Shown: piece by piece, positions 1 to 8,276 of the stretch
Layout of the letters: each line of letters starts with the position of its first letter
How positions within the stretch are numbered: position 1 is the stretch's first letter
IMG/VR virus record: IMGVR_UViG_3300022933_000279
Span: 62,001-126,000 of that record
DNA from: a virus
DNA length: 64,000 nucleotides
Direction: 5' to 3' (one strand)
Translations under genes and position numbers: made by a program
The notes under the pieces: generated by a model
What the model saw: the letters and a program-made list of their open reading frames with translations, nothing else
Told to the model about the DNA's origin: nothing
Database searches by the model: none

Positions 1-2
1 TT

Positions 3-176
3 AAAATTATGTATCTACCAAAATATGAAGAATTAATAACAGAGATATATTCAATGTTTAAAGGAAGATTTGAAAAGGTATATGTAATGACAGTACCTTT
101 ATGGGATATGAATAATAACATGAATTTAATGAAATATACACCTGAACAACTTGATTTTATCCATGCGACTCAGTGA
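3..176 (+). CDS. C-terminal fragment of an unknown protein (5' end cut by window)
   Basis: An open frame runs from the window edge to a TGA at 174-176, with a possible internal ATG at 9. The visible 57 residues are rich in Met, Asn and Tyr and end in FIHATQ. The next gene's ATG at 163 lies inside this frame, the same overlap style as the rest of the cluster, which supports it being a real gene end. No family is recognised. The product could be another enzyme of the downstream surface-modification cluster, but nothing visible proves that. Confidence 0.5.
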   Translation, partial: KIMYLPKYEELITEIYSMFKGRFEKVYVMTVPLWDMNNNMNLMKYTPEQLDFIHATQ

Positions 177-1188
177 AGAAGATTTTACTAAGATACCTTG
201 GCATGATATTGTAGCTCTCGGCACTAAGACAATGCTATATCGAGATACATTTACCATATCTTGGTTGTTAGGTAGATTTTGTAACTATAAATGTTCTTAT
301 TGTTGGCCATACGCCCGGGCAGATAAAAAAGATCACAGACCAACGGAACTATGTCTTAAAACTATTGATGAAATAAAACGTCAAGCGAGAGATCAGGGAT
401 TTAATTCTTTTAACTGGTCTTTGTCTGGAGGTGAACCAACCTTTCATCCAGGTTACTTAGATATACTTCAGCACTTAGCTGATGACGAGCATGCTAAAAG
501 ACAAAGAATACATATGACTTCAAACTGTTCTCGTAAAATAAAATGGTTTGAAACATATATTAAATATGCACAAAAATTTGACAAAGCATCAATTACAGCA
601 TCTGCTCATTTTGAACATTTAAATACCCAAGACAAGATAGCTGACTTTGCAGATAAGTTAGTTTTTCTTCAAGATAATGGAATTAGAATAACTATTAATA
701 TGGTGATGATCCCAGAGAGATTTTGGGCACTGACAGATCATGTTTTATATTTTAAAGAACGTGGTATTCACACTACATTAAAACCACAATCAAATCCAAC
801 AGCAACAAAAGTTGTAGAAGGATATACTCAGGGACAATTAGATATTTTACATAATGATTCTAGACCATCTGATCGAGAGATAGATTTAATAGATTCAAAA
901 GGAAATATATATGAATTGGACCAAGCTGAAAGATTTAACGCGTTTAATTTTAATGAATTCAAAGGCTGGGACTGCACGTCGGGTTTTCGTAGTATTATTA
1001 TACGCGAGCCTTGTGGGAGCATTAAGCGGTCATATTCTTGCAGTGATCTACCTTTAGGAAATATAGAAACTGGATTCAAATTATTTGATAAACCTATGCC
1101 CTGCATAACTGATAATTGTGTAAGTTCAGCAGATAGTAAAATTCCTAAACGAAAGCCAGAAAGTAATTATCCATTATGGAAAAATTAA
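163..1188 (+). CDS. Radical SAM protein with SPASM-like Cys-rich C-terminus
   Basis: About 341 residues. A CxxxCxxC motif (C40, C44, C47 in FCNYKCSYCW) is the hallmark [4Fe-4S] site of radical SAM enzymes, and LSGGEP downstream is the SAM-contacting GGE motif. The C-terminal third carries scattered cysteines (WDC, PCG, YSC, MPC, NC) resembling an auxiliary-cluster SPASM or twitch domain. ATG 163 is preferred over the in-frame TTG at 151 because it sits at the end of the preceding frame. It is the first of three consecutive radical SAM genes and overlaps the next by 13 bases. SPASM-type enzymes modify peptides or small molecules; the substrate here is unknown. The radical SAM call is secure, the role is not. 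Confidence 0.85.
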   Translation: MRLSEEDFTKIPWHDIVALGTKTMLYRDTFTISWLLGRFCNYKCSYCWPYARADKKDHRPTELCLKTIDEIKRQARDQGFNSFNWSLSGGEPTFHPGYLDILQHLADDEHAKRQRIHMTSNCSRKIKWFETYIKYAQKFDKASITASAHFEHLNTQDKIADFADKLVFLQDNGIRITINMVMIPERFWALTDHVLYFKERGIHTTLKPQSNPTATKVVEGYTQGQLDILHNDSRPSDREIDLIDSKGNIYELDQAERFNAFNFNEFKGWDCTSGFRSIIIREPCGSIKRSYSCSDLPLGNIETGFKLFDKPMPCITDNCVSSADSKIPKRKPESNYPLWKN

Positions 1189-2288
1189 AACACTTCTGTG
1201 CATTACCCTTTACTCAATTTACTGTCTCATCATTTAATGAGTATCAGTTATGTTGTGATAATACGGGTGAATCAGGAATGTATAGTGATCAACATTCTAT
1301 CTTAGAATATTTTAACTCTGATTATATTAATAAACAAAGATTATCATTTCTTAAAAATAAAAGATTAGATATATGTCAGTCCTGTTGGAAAAGAGAAGAT
1401 AAAGGTTTAAATTCAAGAAGATTAGAAAGTTTAAAAGGAAATTATAGAGAGCAAGTAAGAAGATATAAACAAGGATTACCTTTAATTCCAAATCATCCTG
1501 TTTTTAAAATTAAGTTTGGAAATTTATGTAATCTTAGATGTATAATGTGTGGTCCGCAATCATCATCTGCATGGGCCCAGCATAAAGAAAAACATAGTGA
1601 AGGTACATGGCCGATTTATGAAAATACATTCAATGAAGGAACATATGAAGATTTAAAACAAATATTACCTAATGTAAGTCGTATTATTATATCAGGAGGT
1701 GAGCCTTTAATGAATGATAGATATTATGATTTTCTTGAATGGCTTATTGGATATAAGTTCGCAAGTAAATTAAAAATAACAACTCTTACTAATGCTACGA
1801 AAATACCAGAACATTTGTTTCAATATAAAAAAGCTTTTAAACGATTATCTTTTAATATATCAGTTGATGGTATAGGAAAGAAAGATGAGTATATTAGAAC
1901 AGGGCAGGTTTGGGAAAAGAAAAAAGAGAATATTTTCAAACTACAACAAAATTTTATGATTGGATTTGAAGTAACAGTGCAGGCACTTAATATTGGTTAC
2001 TTAGATAATATTCAAGGTTATTTAAAAAACAATTTTGGAAGAATGTCTCCATTAACAAACATCTTAGTAACTCCAAAATATTTTGATTCCACCAGCTTAC
2101 CACAAGATATAAAACAACTCTACTTAAATAAAAATACAAAATATATTCCTGAGCGGATTACAAATCTATTAAGAACACCTACAAAAGGTAAATCTTTTCA
2201 AAAAGGTTTAAGGTTTCTTAAACTGTGTGATAAAAGAAATAATACAAATTTCTTAGAAGAGTGGCCCGAATTTAGACCGTATGTATAA
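1176..2288 (+). CDS. Radical SAM protein with N-terminal twitch-like Cys segment
   Basis: 370 residues. The core motif is C118, C122, C125 (LCNLRCIMCG), followed by ISGGEP. Ahead of the core is a Cys-rich segment: C8 in FCALPF, CC at 26-27, and C67/C70 (CQSC). This resembles twitch-domain-containing radical SAM proteins, in which extra cysteines bind an auxiliary cluster. The start overlaps the previous gene and the stop overlaps the next ATG by 8 bases, so the three radical SAM genes are translationally coupled. The substrate is unknown. Glycosyltransferases and methyltransferase-like genes downstream suggest sugar or cell-surface modification, but that is inference. Confidence 0.85.
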   Translation: MEKLKHFCALPFTQFTVSSFNEYQLCCDNTGESGMYSDQHSILEYFNSDYINKQRLSFLKNKRLDICQSCWKREDKGLNSRRLESLKGNYREQVRRYKQGLPLIPNHPVFKIKFGNLCNLRCIMCGPQSSSAWAQHKEKHSEGTWPIYENTFNEGTYEDLKQILPNVSRIIISGGEPLMNDRYYDFLEWLIGYKFASKLKITTLTNATKIPEHLFQYKKAFKRLSFNISVDGIGKKDEYIRTGQVWEKKKENIFKLQQNFMIGFEVTVQALNIGYLDNIQGYLKNNFGRMSPLTNILVTPKYFDSTSLPQDIKQLYLNKNTKYIPERITNLLRTPTKGKSFQKGLRFLKLCDKRNNTNFLEEWPEFRPYV

Positions 2289-3321
2289 TCCCGATCAAAT
2301 AAAACATATTCATTTAGAACCCACCCAAAGATGTCAAGCCGCATGTCCAATGTGCGATAGGACAAATAATCCTCGTATAAAAAATGCTGAATTGACCTTA
2401 GATAATTTCATGCATATGGTGGATATTGATTTTGTGAAGCAATTAAATTCATTATTAATGTGTGGTAATCACGGTGATCCTATTATCTCATTACATGCTC
2501 TAGATATTTTAAGATACCTTAGAGTCAACAACCCAGATATACACCTGCAAGTTACTACAAATGGTGGTGCCAGAGACGAAGACTTTTGGAGAGAATTAGC
2601 TTTCATTTTAGGTAGTAGAGGTAAAGTACAATTTAGTGTTGATGGCCTGGAAGATACAAATCATTTATATAGAGTAAATGTTAATTGGAAAAAAATTGAA
2701 GAAGCAATGGATGTATTTACTCAAGCAGGTGGAAAAGGTGTTTGGGTTTATTTAATATTTGAACATAATGAACATCAAGTTGAAGAAGCAGAACAAATGG
2801 CCAAGTTATTTGGATTAGACTTTATAAGAAAAAAGACTGGAAGGTGGGTACAGAGCTATAAAGGTAAGAAGATTGATAAAAAGATAACCAACAAAGGGAA
2901 TGAGATTAAACCAGCTACAAAACCAGAGCATCAGAATCAAAGCGTAAATAAATATGATAGATTGGTTAAGACTCATGGTTCCTTTCAAGAGTATTTAGAT
3001 CAAACATCCATCAAATGCAAATCCCTTATAACTAATGAAATATTTATCAGTGCTGAAGGTCTTGTAACTCCTTGCTGTTGGACTCATGGACGATTTTATA
3101 AAGCATATCAAGAGATTGGTGAAAATCAGATTTGGTCTTTCGTAGATGACGTGAAAAATATAAATGCTCTTCATACTCCGTTACGAGAAATCATTAAAGG
3201 AAACTTTTTCGCACAGCTGGAAAAGAGCTGGAATCTCCCTTCATGTTCTGATGGGAAATCTGTTGTATGTGCTGAGAAATGCGGTTCAGGGTTTGATGCT
3301 TTTAGAGATCAGTGGAAATGA
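2281..3321 (+). CDS. Radical SAM/SPASM-like protein
   Basis: 346 residues. N-terminal C18, C22, C25 (RCQAACPMCD) gives the radical SAM cluster site. A GGARDED-type stretch and FSVDGLED fit the TIM-barrel core. The C-terminal part has CC in TPCCWTHG and further cysteines (SCSDG, VVCAEKCG), typical of SPASM domains that hold extra Fe-S clusters. It is the third radical SAM gene in a row and is not a close copy of the other two, so the set looks like a pathway rather than a simple duplication. Its stop overlaps the following ATG (ATGA). The reaction is unknown. Confidence 0.85.
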   Translation: MYNPDQIKHIHLEPTQRCQAACPMCDRTNNPRIKNAELTLDNFMHMVDIDFVKQLNSLLMCGNHGDPIISLHALDILRYLRVNNPDIHLQVTTNGGARDEDFWRELAFILGSRGKVQFSVDGLEDTNHLYRVNVNWKKIEEAMDVFTQAGGKGVWVYLIFEHNEHQVEEAEQMAKLFGLDFIRKKTGRWVQSYKGKKIDKKITNKGNEIKPATKPEHQNQSVNKYDRLVKTHGSFQEYLDQTSIKCKSLITNEIFISAEGLVTPCCWTHGRFYKAYQEIGENQIWSFVDDVKNINALHTPLREIIKGNFFAQLEKSWNLPSCSDGKSVVCAEKCGSGFDAFRDQWK

Positions 3322-4061
3322 CAAATTTTTATTGTTTGAAATGGGGAACAAAATATAATCGCTTTTATGTTAATAGACTGTTTAATTCTTTAAAGGAGCA
3401 TTATGACGATCCTTTTAGTTTTACTTGTCTTACTGATAATACTGTGGGTCTTGATAAAGATATTATCGTAGACCCAATACCAACTGATTTTAGTGAGTTT
3501 CCAAGAACACAAATATTTACATCTGAGAAGATGTGTTATTTTAATAGTTATAAACACATCTCGGGACCGAAGGCTTGGTTTGACTTAGATATATTAATAC
3601 AAAATAATATAACGGAACTTATTAATAAAAAGAAAAATAAGGTAACATATATTTGGAACTATTGGAGAAACGAAGAAGCACATAAAACTAATTATGGTTG
3701 GATGACTACTCCAATTAATTCTTCTTTTGTTGCTTGGCAAGATGATTTAGGTTTTGATATGTATGAAAGATTAGTTAAAAATAAAGAGAAGGCATTTTTT
3801 ACTTATCCATCATATGACAAATATCTATTCTATCAAGAACATAGAAAAGGTAATTTAAATTATTGGGAACCAGGAATAGTATATAATTATAATATAGGAG
3901 TTAAATATCCTGATGATTTAAACCCGACAAAATATAGATCTGATTATAAAGTCTGTTTATTTAATACATCACACAAAGCATGGGCGAAACCTAATGAAAC
4001 ACATATAGAGTTACATCAGGCAGAAGGCTGGGCATATGACAAATGGATTAGTTATGAATGA
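3318..4061 (+). CDS. Glycosyltransferase-like protein (GT-A type, DxD)
   Basis: About 247 residues. The N-terminus (FYCLKWGTKYN, then FTCLTDN) resembles nucleotide-sugar glycosyltransferases with a Rossmann-like GT-A fold. WFDLDILI provides a DxD-type metal-binding motif near residues 89-91. ATG 3318 forms an ATGA overlap with the preceding stop; GTG 3312 is an in-frame alternative. No signal peptide or membrane segment is visible, so it should act in the cytoplasm. Donor and acceptor cannot be read. A second DxD protein follows at 6094, which supports a glycan or glycoconjugate pathway. Confidence 0.6.
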   Translation: MTNFYCLKWGTKYNRFYVNRLFNSLKEHYDDPFSFTCLTDNTVGLDKDIIVDPIPTDFSEFPRTQIFTSEKMCYFNSYKHISGPKAWFDLDILIQNNITELINKKKNKVTYIWNYWRNEEAHKTNYGWMTTPINSSFVAWQDDLGFDMYERLVKNKEKAFFTYPSYDKYLFYQEHRKGNLNYWEPGIVYNYNIGVKYPDDLNPTKYRSDYKVCLFNTSHKAWAKPNETHIELHQAEGWAYDKWISYE

Positions 4062-4629
4062 GTTTGATTCGTTTGCTTCTGATATCTTAAAAAATTCGGA
4101 TTCAAATGCATATGATATTTTGTGGTATACTGTTCCAGAAAATAGACGACATAATGTAGGTGCGGCTAATAACCGATATAATAAAACCTTAAATGATAAG
4201 ATCCATTCTTTAATTACTCAATATTTTGACGAAGACGATTTAAACATGGTATGTTCTTGGTATATGAATTATCATGTTGACAAAATAGAAAAATTAGGTT
4301 ATAATATAACTTATTATGATTCAGATCCTTATGTGTGCGAAGATTGTGATCTTATAAGTGACAATATACATAACGTAGATGTTATATTTGATAGAGTGCG
4401 ATTTAAAGGTCCTATCATACATAAATTTTGTGAAGATACTTATCCTATTGGTAAAGTTCATAAGGGAAAATATATATTAGCAGGTAGTAATAAAAAAAGA
4501 TTGCATATATGTAACCCTATTGAATCCTCTCAGCAATTAATAGAACAGAATGAAATCAAGTCCGTTATCTATGAAGAAGAATACGAATTTCAAAAAGTTA
4601 AATATTCAATAGTAGTAGGATGTTCATAA
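4054..4629 (+). CDS. Rossmann-like protein, first of three tandem paralogues
   Basis: About 191 residues from ATG 4054 (ATG 4036 is an in-frame alternative). The protein has alternating helices and strands, a possible acidic motif YYDSDPYV, and a C-terminal strand KYSIVVG that lines up with the ends of the next two proteins (YKRFMVIG and YKRFMTIG). It is the most divergent of the three and lacks the GSWFGWP motif. A class I methyltransferase-like or nucleotide-binding fold is plausible. The gene contains an internal consensus sigma70-like promoter at 4277-4305. Function unknown. Confidence 0.55.
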   Translation: MNEFDSFASDILKNSDSNAYDILWYTVPENRRHNVGAANNRYNKTLNDKIHSLITQYFDEDDLNMVCSWYMNYHVDKIEKLGYNITYYDSDPYVCEDCDLISDNIHNVDVIFDRVRFKGPIIHKFCEDTYPIGKVHKGKYILAGSNKKRLHICNPIESSQQLIEQNEIKSVIYEEEYEFQKVKYSIVVGCS

Positions 4630-5438
4630 AAAATTTCAAAAGTGCTGAGATTAATTTAAAAATTCTTGAAAGAGATAGACGTGCCAATATAGGTGAATGG
4701 GCTAAAAAGAATTCTATTTTAGAAAAACATAGGCGCAGATTAGATAGTAAAAGAAGACAACTCGATCAAGAAAAAATTGATGATACTGGTTTATATGAAA
4801 AGAATAAAATAGAATTTGAGAATACGATGGAATGGTCTCCTTATATGAAGGTTAAAAGATTCTTAGATGAATCTTATCCTGAATACGCTTCTAGTCTTTT
4901 AGATTCAATATCAGATGGTCAATATGAATCTAAAAAATGGATGAGTGAAGTTTTAAAATCAGGTCAATTAGGTAATAAAGATCCTTTAAAAATTGAAATA
5001 GCTGGATCCTGGTTTGGATGGCCAATGATTGAGTTATTAGAAGATGCTATTGTAAAAATAGAAAGTATTGATTTATATGATATAGATGAAGTATGCCATG
5101 AAGTAGTTAGAAAATATATATATCATTTCAAACCGAAATATCATATAAATCAATATCATGATTTTTTTGAAAGAGGTGATAAAAGGATCCGGCATTTACT
5201 TATTTGCACTTCTTGTGAGCATATGCCAGATATAAGTGAGATGAAAGAATATTATAAAGACACACCCAAACCAATTCTTGCACTTCAAAGTAATAATTAT
5301 GTTGAATTGGCAGAACATGAAAACTGTGTTAATAGCTATTCTGAGTTGGCTGAGAAGAATGAAATAAAAGATATAAGGTATCAAGGTGAAAGAGACTTTG
5401 GTTATTATAAAAGGTTTATGGTTATAGGAACATGGTAA
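4620..5438 (+). CDS. Class I methyltransferase-like protein, second tandem paralogue
   Basis: 272 residues. The first ~75 residues are charged and probably helical, with many Arg and Lys. The core contains EIAGSWFGWPMIELL followed by DLYDIDEVCHEVV, an arrangement like motif I and the acidic post-motif II of Rossmann methyltransferases. LLICTSCEHM and LALQSNNY follow. These blocks recur almost unchanged in the next gene (VGSWFGWPLIEM, CYDFDETC, VICTSCEHM, CLQSNNY), so the two are clear paralogues. The gene overlaps both neighbours. The substrate is unknown; in this setting a sugar or lipid precursor is possible. Confidence 0.6.
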   Translation: MFIKNFKSAEINLKILERDRRANIGEWAKKNSILEKHRRRLDSKRRQLDQEKIDDTGLYEKNKIEFENTMEWSPYMKVKRFLDESYPEYASSLLDSISDGQYESKKWMSEVLKSGQLGNKDPLKIEIAGSWFGWPMIELLEDAIVKIESIDLYDIDEVCHEVVRKYIYHFKPKYHINQYHDFFERGDKRIRHLLICTSCEHMPDISEMKEYYKDTPKPILALQSNNYVELAEHENCVNSYSELAEKNEIKDIRYQGERDFGYYKRFMVIGTW

Positions 5439-6097
5439 AAGAATTTCGCGATTCAAATTATTATAAAGTATTTAAGTTTGTAAGAAACAATTTTCCAGAA
5501 TATGAAGATAGTTGGTGTGATTCGATTTCTTTCGATCAGTATGAATCAAAAAAATGGTTATGTGATGTTCTAGATAATTTAAAAATAACGGAAACAGATA
5601 ATGTCCGAAAATATACTAAAGATGCAGGTGTTACAGGATGGTTTTATCCTCTCTTAATAGATATAGTCGGGTCATGGTTTGGTTGGCCGTTAATAGAAAT
5701 GATTGACCAGTTTTCTAAAGGAAGAATTACACGAATTGATTGTTATGATTTTGATGAAACCTGTCAAAAGGTAATGGCTCAATATAAAAATATGTTTGAC
5801 CCGAAATATGATATAGTACAACATGATGATTATTTTGAAAGAAAAGAAGTAAGAAGAAGGCACTTGGTTATTTGTACTTCTTGTGAACATATGGGAAATT
5901 TTAATAGAAGATATTATAAGGGTAATCCTTTTGTTTGTTTACAATCTAATAATTATTTTGATTTACCGGAGCATACAAATTGTGTAGAAAATGTGGATGA
6001 ATTAATAAAGAAAAATAAATTGAAAAAGATATGGTATAAGGGTGAAAAAGATTTTGGCACTTATAAACGTTTTATGACAATTGGACAGTGGCAATGA
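5432..6097 (+). CDS. Class I methyltransferase-like protein, third tandem paralogue
   Basis: 221 residues. It is a shorter version of the preceding protein without the charged N-terminal extension. Shared blocks in the same order are QYESKKW, GSWFGWPLIEM, YDFDETC, QHDDYFER, VICTSCEHM, LQSNNYFDLPEHTNCV and FGTYKRFM. The conserved SCEHM block with its cysteine and histidine may be catalytic or metal binding, but this cannot be settled by reading. The stop overlaps the next ATG (ATGA). The tandem arrangement suggests duplication followed by specialisation. Confidence 0.6.
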   Translation: MVKEFRDSNYYKVFKFVRNNFPEYEDSWCDSISFDQYESKKWLCDVLDNLKITETDNVRKYTKDAGVTGWFYPLLIDIVGSWFGWPLIEMIDQFSKGRITRIDCYDFDETCQKVMAQYKNMFDPKYDIVQHDDYFERKEVRRRHLVICTSCEHMGNFNRRYYKGNPFVCLQSNNYFDLPEHTNCVENVDELIKKNKLKKIWYKGEKDFGTYKRFMTIGQWQ

Positions 6098-6729
6098 AAC
6101 GGGCTGTTGCATGCATCTGCGTTGGAGATAAGTATAATCTTACTGATGTTAAAATATTAGAACAAATGGTATTCCAAAATACCACCTATGATATAAACTT
6201 TAGAGTATTTGATGAACCAGTATTACCTAAATGGTGGACTAAGGTTTTATATCATTCACCAGTAATAGAACCATTTGAAGAAGATGTTGTTTTAGCTTTT
6301 GATTTAGATGTAGTTATAAAGGGAAGTATAGATCCTTTGTTTGATTGGGTAGAACAACAAGATTATCTATGCGCAGTATGGTGTAGATGGAGAGAGCATA
6401 TGGATAATTTTGAAGAACAAAGAGATAAAGATATATTTTGTACTCCTTACAATTCTTCAATATTAGGATGGAAACCAGATACTTGTTTGAAGATTTGGGA
6501 AGAATTTGTTTTTGAAGATATAGAAAAATATAATGGATTCGATACTTATCTTTGGATGAAGAGATTGGATCCTATTAGAATACCGGATCATTTTTATTAT
6601 TCAGCACATTTTGCACAGTATCAAGAATTGGATTATCCGGTGGCCCTTTTTAATAAAGGACAAAACATTGGTTTAGAAAAACATGAAATAATATCTAAGG
6701 TACCATGGGTGAAAAAATACAGGAATTAA
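6094..6729 (+). CDS. Glycosyltransferase (GT-A type, DxD)
   Basis: About 211 residues from ATG 6094 (GTG 6088 is in frame). The N-terminus RAVACICVGDKYNL and the motif VVLAFDLDVVIKGS (D70-x-D72) are typical of GT8-like glycosyltransferases that bind a nucleotide sugar through a divalent metal. YNSSILGWKPD resembles the acceptor-side region of these enzymes. It is followed, with a 25-base overlap, by a GT-B-like protein. It probably acts in the cytoplasm on a phage- or host-derived glycan. Confidence 0.65.
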   Translation: MKRAVACICVGDKYNLTDVKILEQMVFQNTTYDINFRVFDEPVLPKWWTKVLYHSPVIEPFEEDVVLAFDLDVVIKGSIDPLFDWVEQQDYLCAVWCRWREHMDNFEEQRDKDIFCTPYNSSILGWKPDTCLKIWEEFVFEDIEKYNGFDTYLWMKRLDPIRIPDHFYYSAHFAQYQELDYPVALFNKGQNIGLEKHEIISKVPWVKKYRN

Positions 6730-7472
6730 TATTCTCTATAAACCACGGAGGGTTAGGTGATAGGTTTTGTATGCTCTCAAATATTTTACATACTATGCAG
6801 CACTCCCCTGCGGGCTCAGTGAAATTAAAGGCTTATTTGTATCCACAGGATGAAGCAGACAAAAAATTAAGAAATAATTTAAAATTTAATAATTTGTTTG
6901 AAGTAATAGATTTTTTACATCTTGAAAGGCCGAACAATCCATTTTTAGAAGATAGCGTTGAATTACTTAATGAACATAGCGATCACTTTGAAGGATTTAT
7001 GAAAAATGTTGAGAATGAAATGTATCGATCTTTTAATGATACATTACTTAGAGATGCAAAATATTGGCCTGTGAGTTATGAAAAATTCGCTAAGAAAAAA
7101 TATATTACGTATCTACTTTATCACACAGAAAAACTTCATTTTGGTCAGAGTCATAAAATTCTTACTAATGAACAGATAGACGTTTTTAAAAATATTATCA
7201 GTAATATGACAGAACTTTCTGATAAATTGGAGTTTGTTGAATTGGAGGATTATAATTATGAAAAAAATATTGAGTTATTATCTAAGAGTTATTTTCATAT
7301 AGGGTCAGAAGGAATGTGGACCCACTTATCCAGAGCAATGAATGTTTATACTATAGCGTATTCACTACTTGATGAATTTATTGGAGAATTTAATCAACAA
7401 GGTCATTTTTGTTCGAAAGAGTTTTTAGAGTGTTTGGAAAAAATGAAAGAGAAAAGCAGAGAATTAATATGA
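6705..7472 (+). CDS. GT-B-like glycosyltransferase candidate
   Basis: 255 residues. The N-terminus SINHGGLGDRFCMLSNIL has the glycine-rich GLGD turn followed by a hydrophobic helix seen in ADP-heptose-type (GT9) and related GT-B glycosyltransferases. HIGSEGMWTHLSRAMN near the C-terminus resembles the donor-binding loop, with the order SEG-H-A, of those families. The length is short for a complete two-domain GT-B enzyme, so it may be a reduced or divergent member. It overlaps both neighbours. The assignment rests on motifs only. Confidence 0.5.
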   Translation: MGEKIQELIFSINHGGLGDRFCMLSNILHTMQHSPAGSVKLKAYLYPQDEADKKLRNNLKFNNLFEVIDFLHLERPNNPFLEDSVELLNEHSDHFEGFMKNVENEMYRSFNDTLLRDAKYWPVSYEKFAKKKYITYLLYHTEKLHFGQSHKILTNEQIDVFKNIISNMTELSDKLEFVELEDYNYEKNIELLSKSYFHIGSEGMWTHLSRAMNVYTIAYSLLDEFIGEFNQQGHFCSKEFLECLEKMKEKSRELI

Positions 7473-8275
7473 TACATGTTTATTCAGATAGTTTTGGTGA
7501 AACACATGGTGCTGGTACTTGGCCTGCAAAGCTTGAATTTATTAGAGAAGAGGAAGTAAAAATTAACGGGTCTGGAGGGACCGGTCCAAATTGGAGCTTA
7601 AGAAAATTAATTAATGATTTGGAAACTTCAAAGATAAAAAATAAAGATAGTGTAATTGTTTTACTGTCCGATCAGAAGAGAATGGAATTTCCTTGGTTGG
7701 AAAATGATTGGTTAGCAGATGGTATTTTTTTATTAGCAGAAGATATTCCAGAAGAAATAGTAAAACACCTTAAAGGAGGAACACCAGAATTTGACAAATA
7801 TAGATATAAGAAATATGAATATGAAATAAGAACAATTGCACAATCATTAGGTCCCATGTTTTTATATGAGAACGTCAAAAATATAACATTTTTACATTTA
7901 CTTTCTCAACAGTTTAGTGAAATAAATTTTTTGGTATTTACTTGTTTTAGTCTCAATCATTTTACTTCAAGATATAAAAATTTTAATATTACATCTACAA
8001 AATTATTATATGATTTGGATTTTGAAGAATTAAATTCATCTAATTTTTATTATGTATCAACTCCGGTTTCATATATGGCCGGCACATATGATGGTGATGA
8101 AATGTTGAATAATCATATGACTGTAGAACAAAACGAAAAATTTGGTATCTTTTGTAATGACATATTAAATAATAATACACCCGATACTAGCTGGTTTGCT
8201 TATAAGGCATATGATGATCCTTATGCAGAACATCAAGGATCAGAGCCGCCAGCACCACTTTTCATTTACGATTGA
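7469..8275 (+). CDS. SGNH/GDSL-hydrolase-like protein, copy 1
   Basis: About 268 residues from ATG 7469, which overlaps the previous stop (ATGA). The N-terminus HVYSDSFGETHGAG corresponds to block I of SGNH hydrolases (catalytic Ser in DSF). GSGGTGPNWSL supplies the Gly and Asn of blocks II-III, VIVLLSDQKRMEF follows, and NNHMT near the C-terminus may carry the catalytic His. The family hydrolyses esters, often O-acetyl groups on sugars. This copy reads YSDSF where the next has YGDSF, and NNH where the next has DNH, so it may be the less active partner. It keeps the PMFLYENVKNI block shared by both copies. Confidence 0.6.
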   Translation: MIHVYSDSFGETHGAGTWPAKLEFIREEEVKINGSGGTGPNWSLRKLINDLETSKIKNKDSVIVLLSDQKRMEFPWLENDWLADGIFLLAEDIPEEIVKHLKGGTPEFDKYRYKKYEYEIRTIAQSLGPMFLYENVKNITFLHLLSQQFSEINFLVFTCFSLNHFTSRYKNFNITSTKLLYDLDFEELNSSNFYYVSTPVSYMAGTYDGDEMLNNHMTVEQNEKFGIFCNDILNNNTPDTSWFAYKAYDDPYAEHQGSEPPAPLFIYD

Positions 8276-8276
8276 T

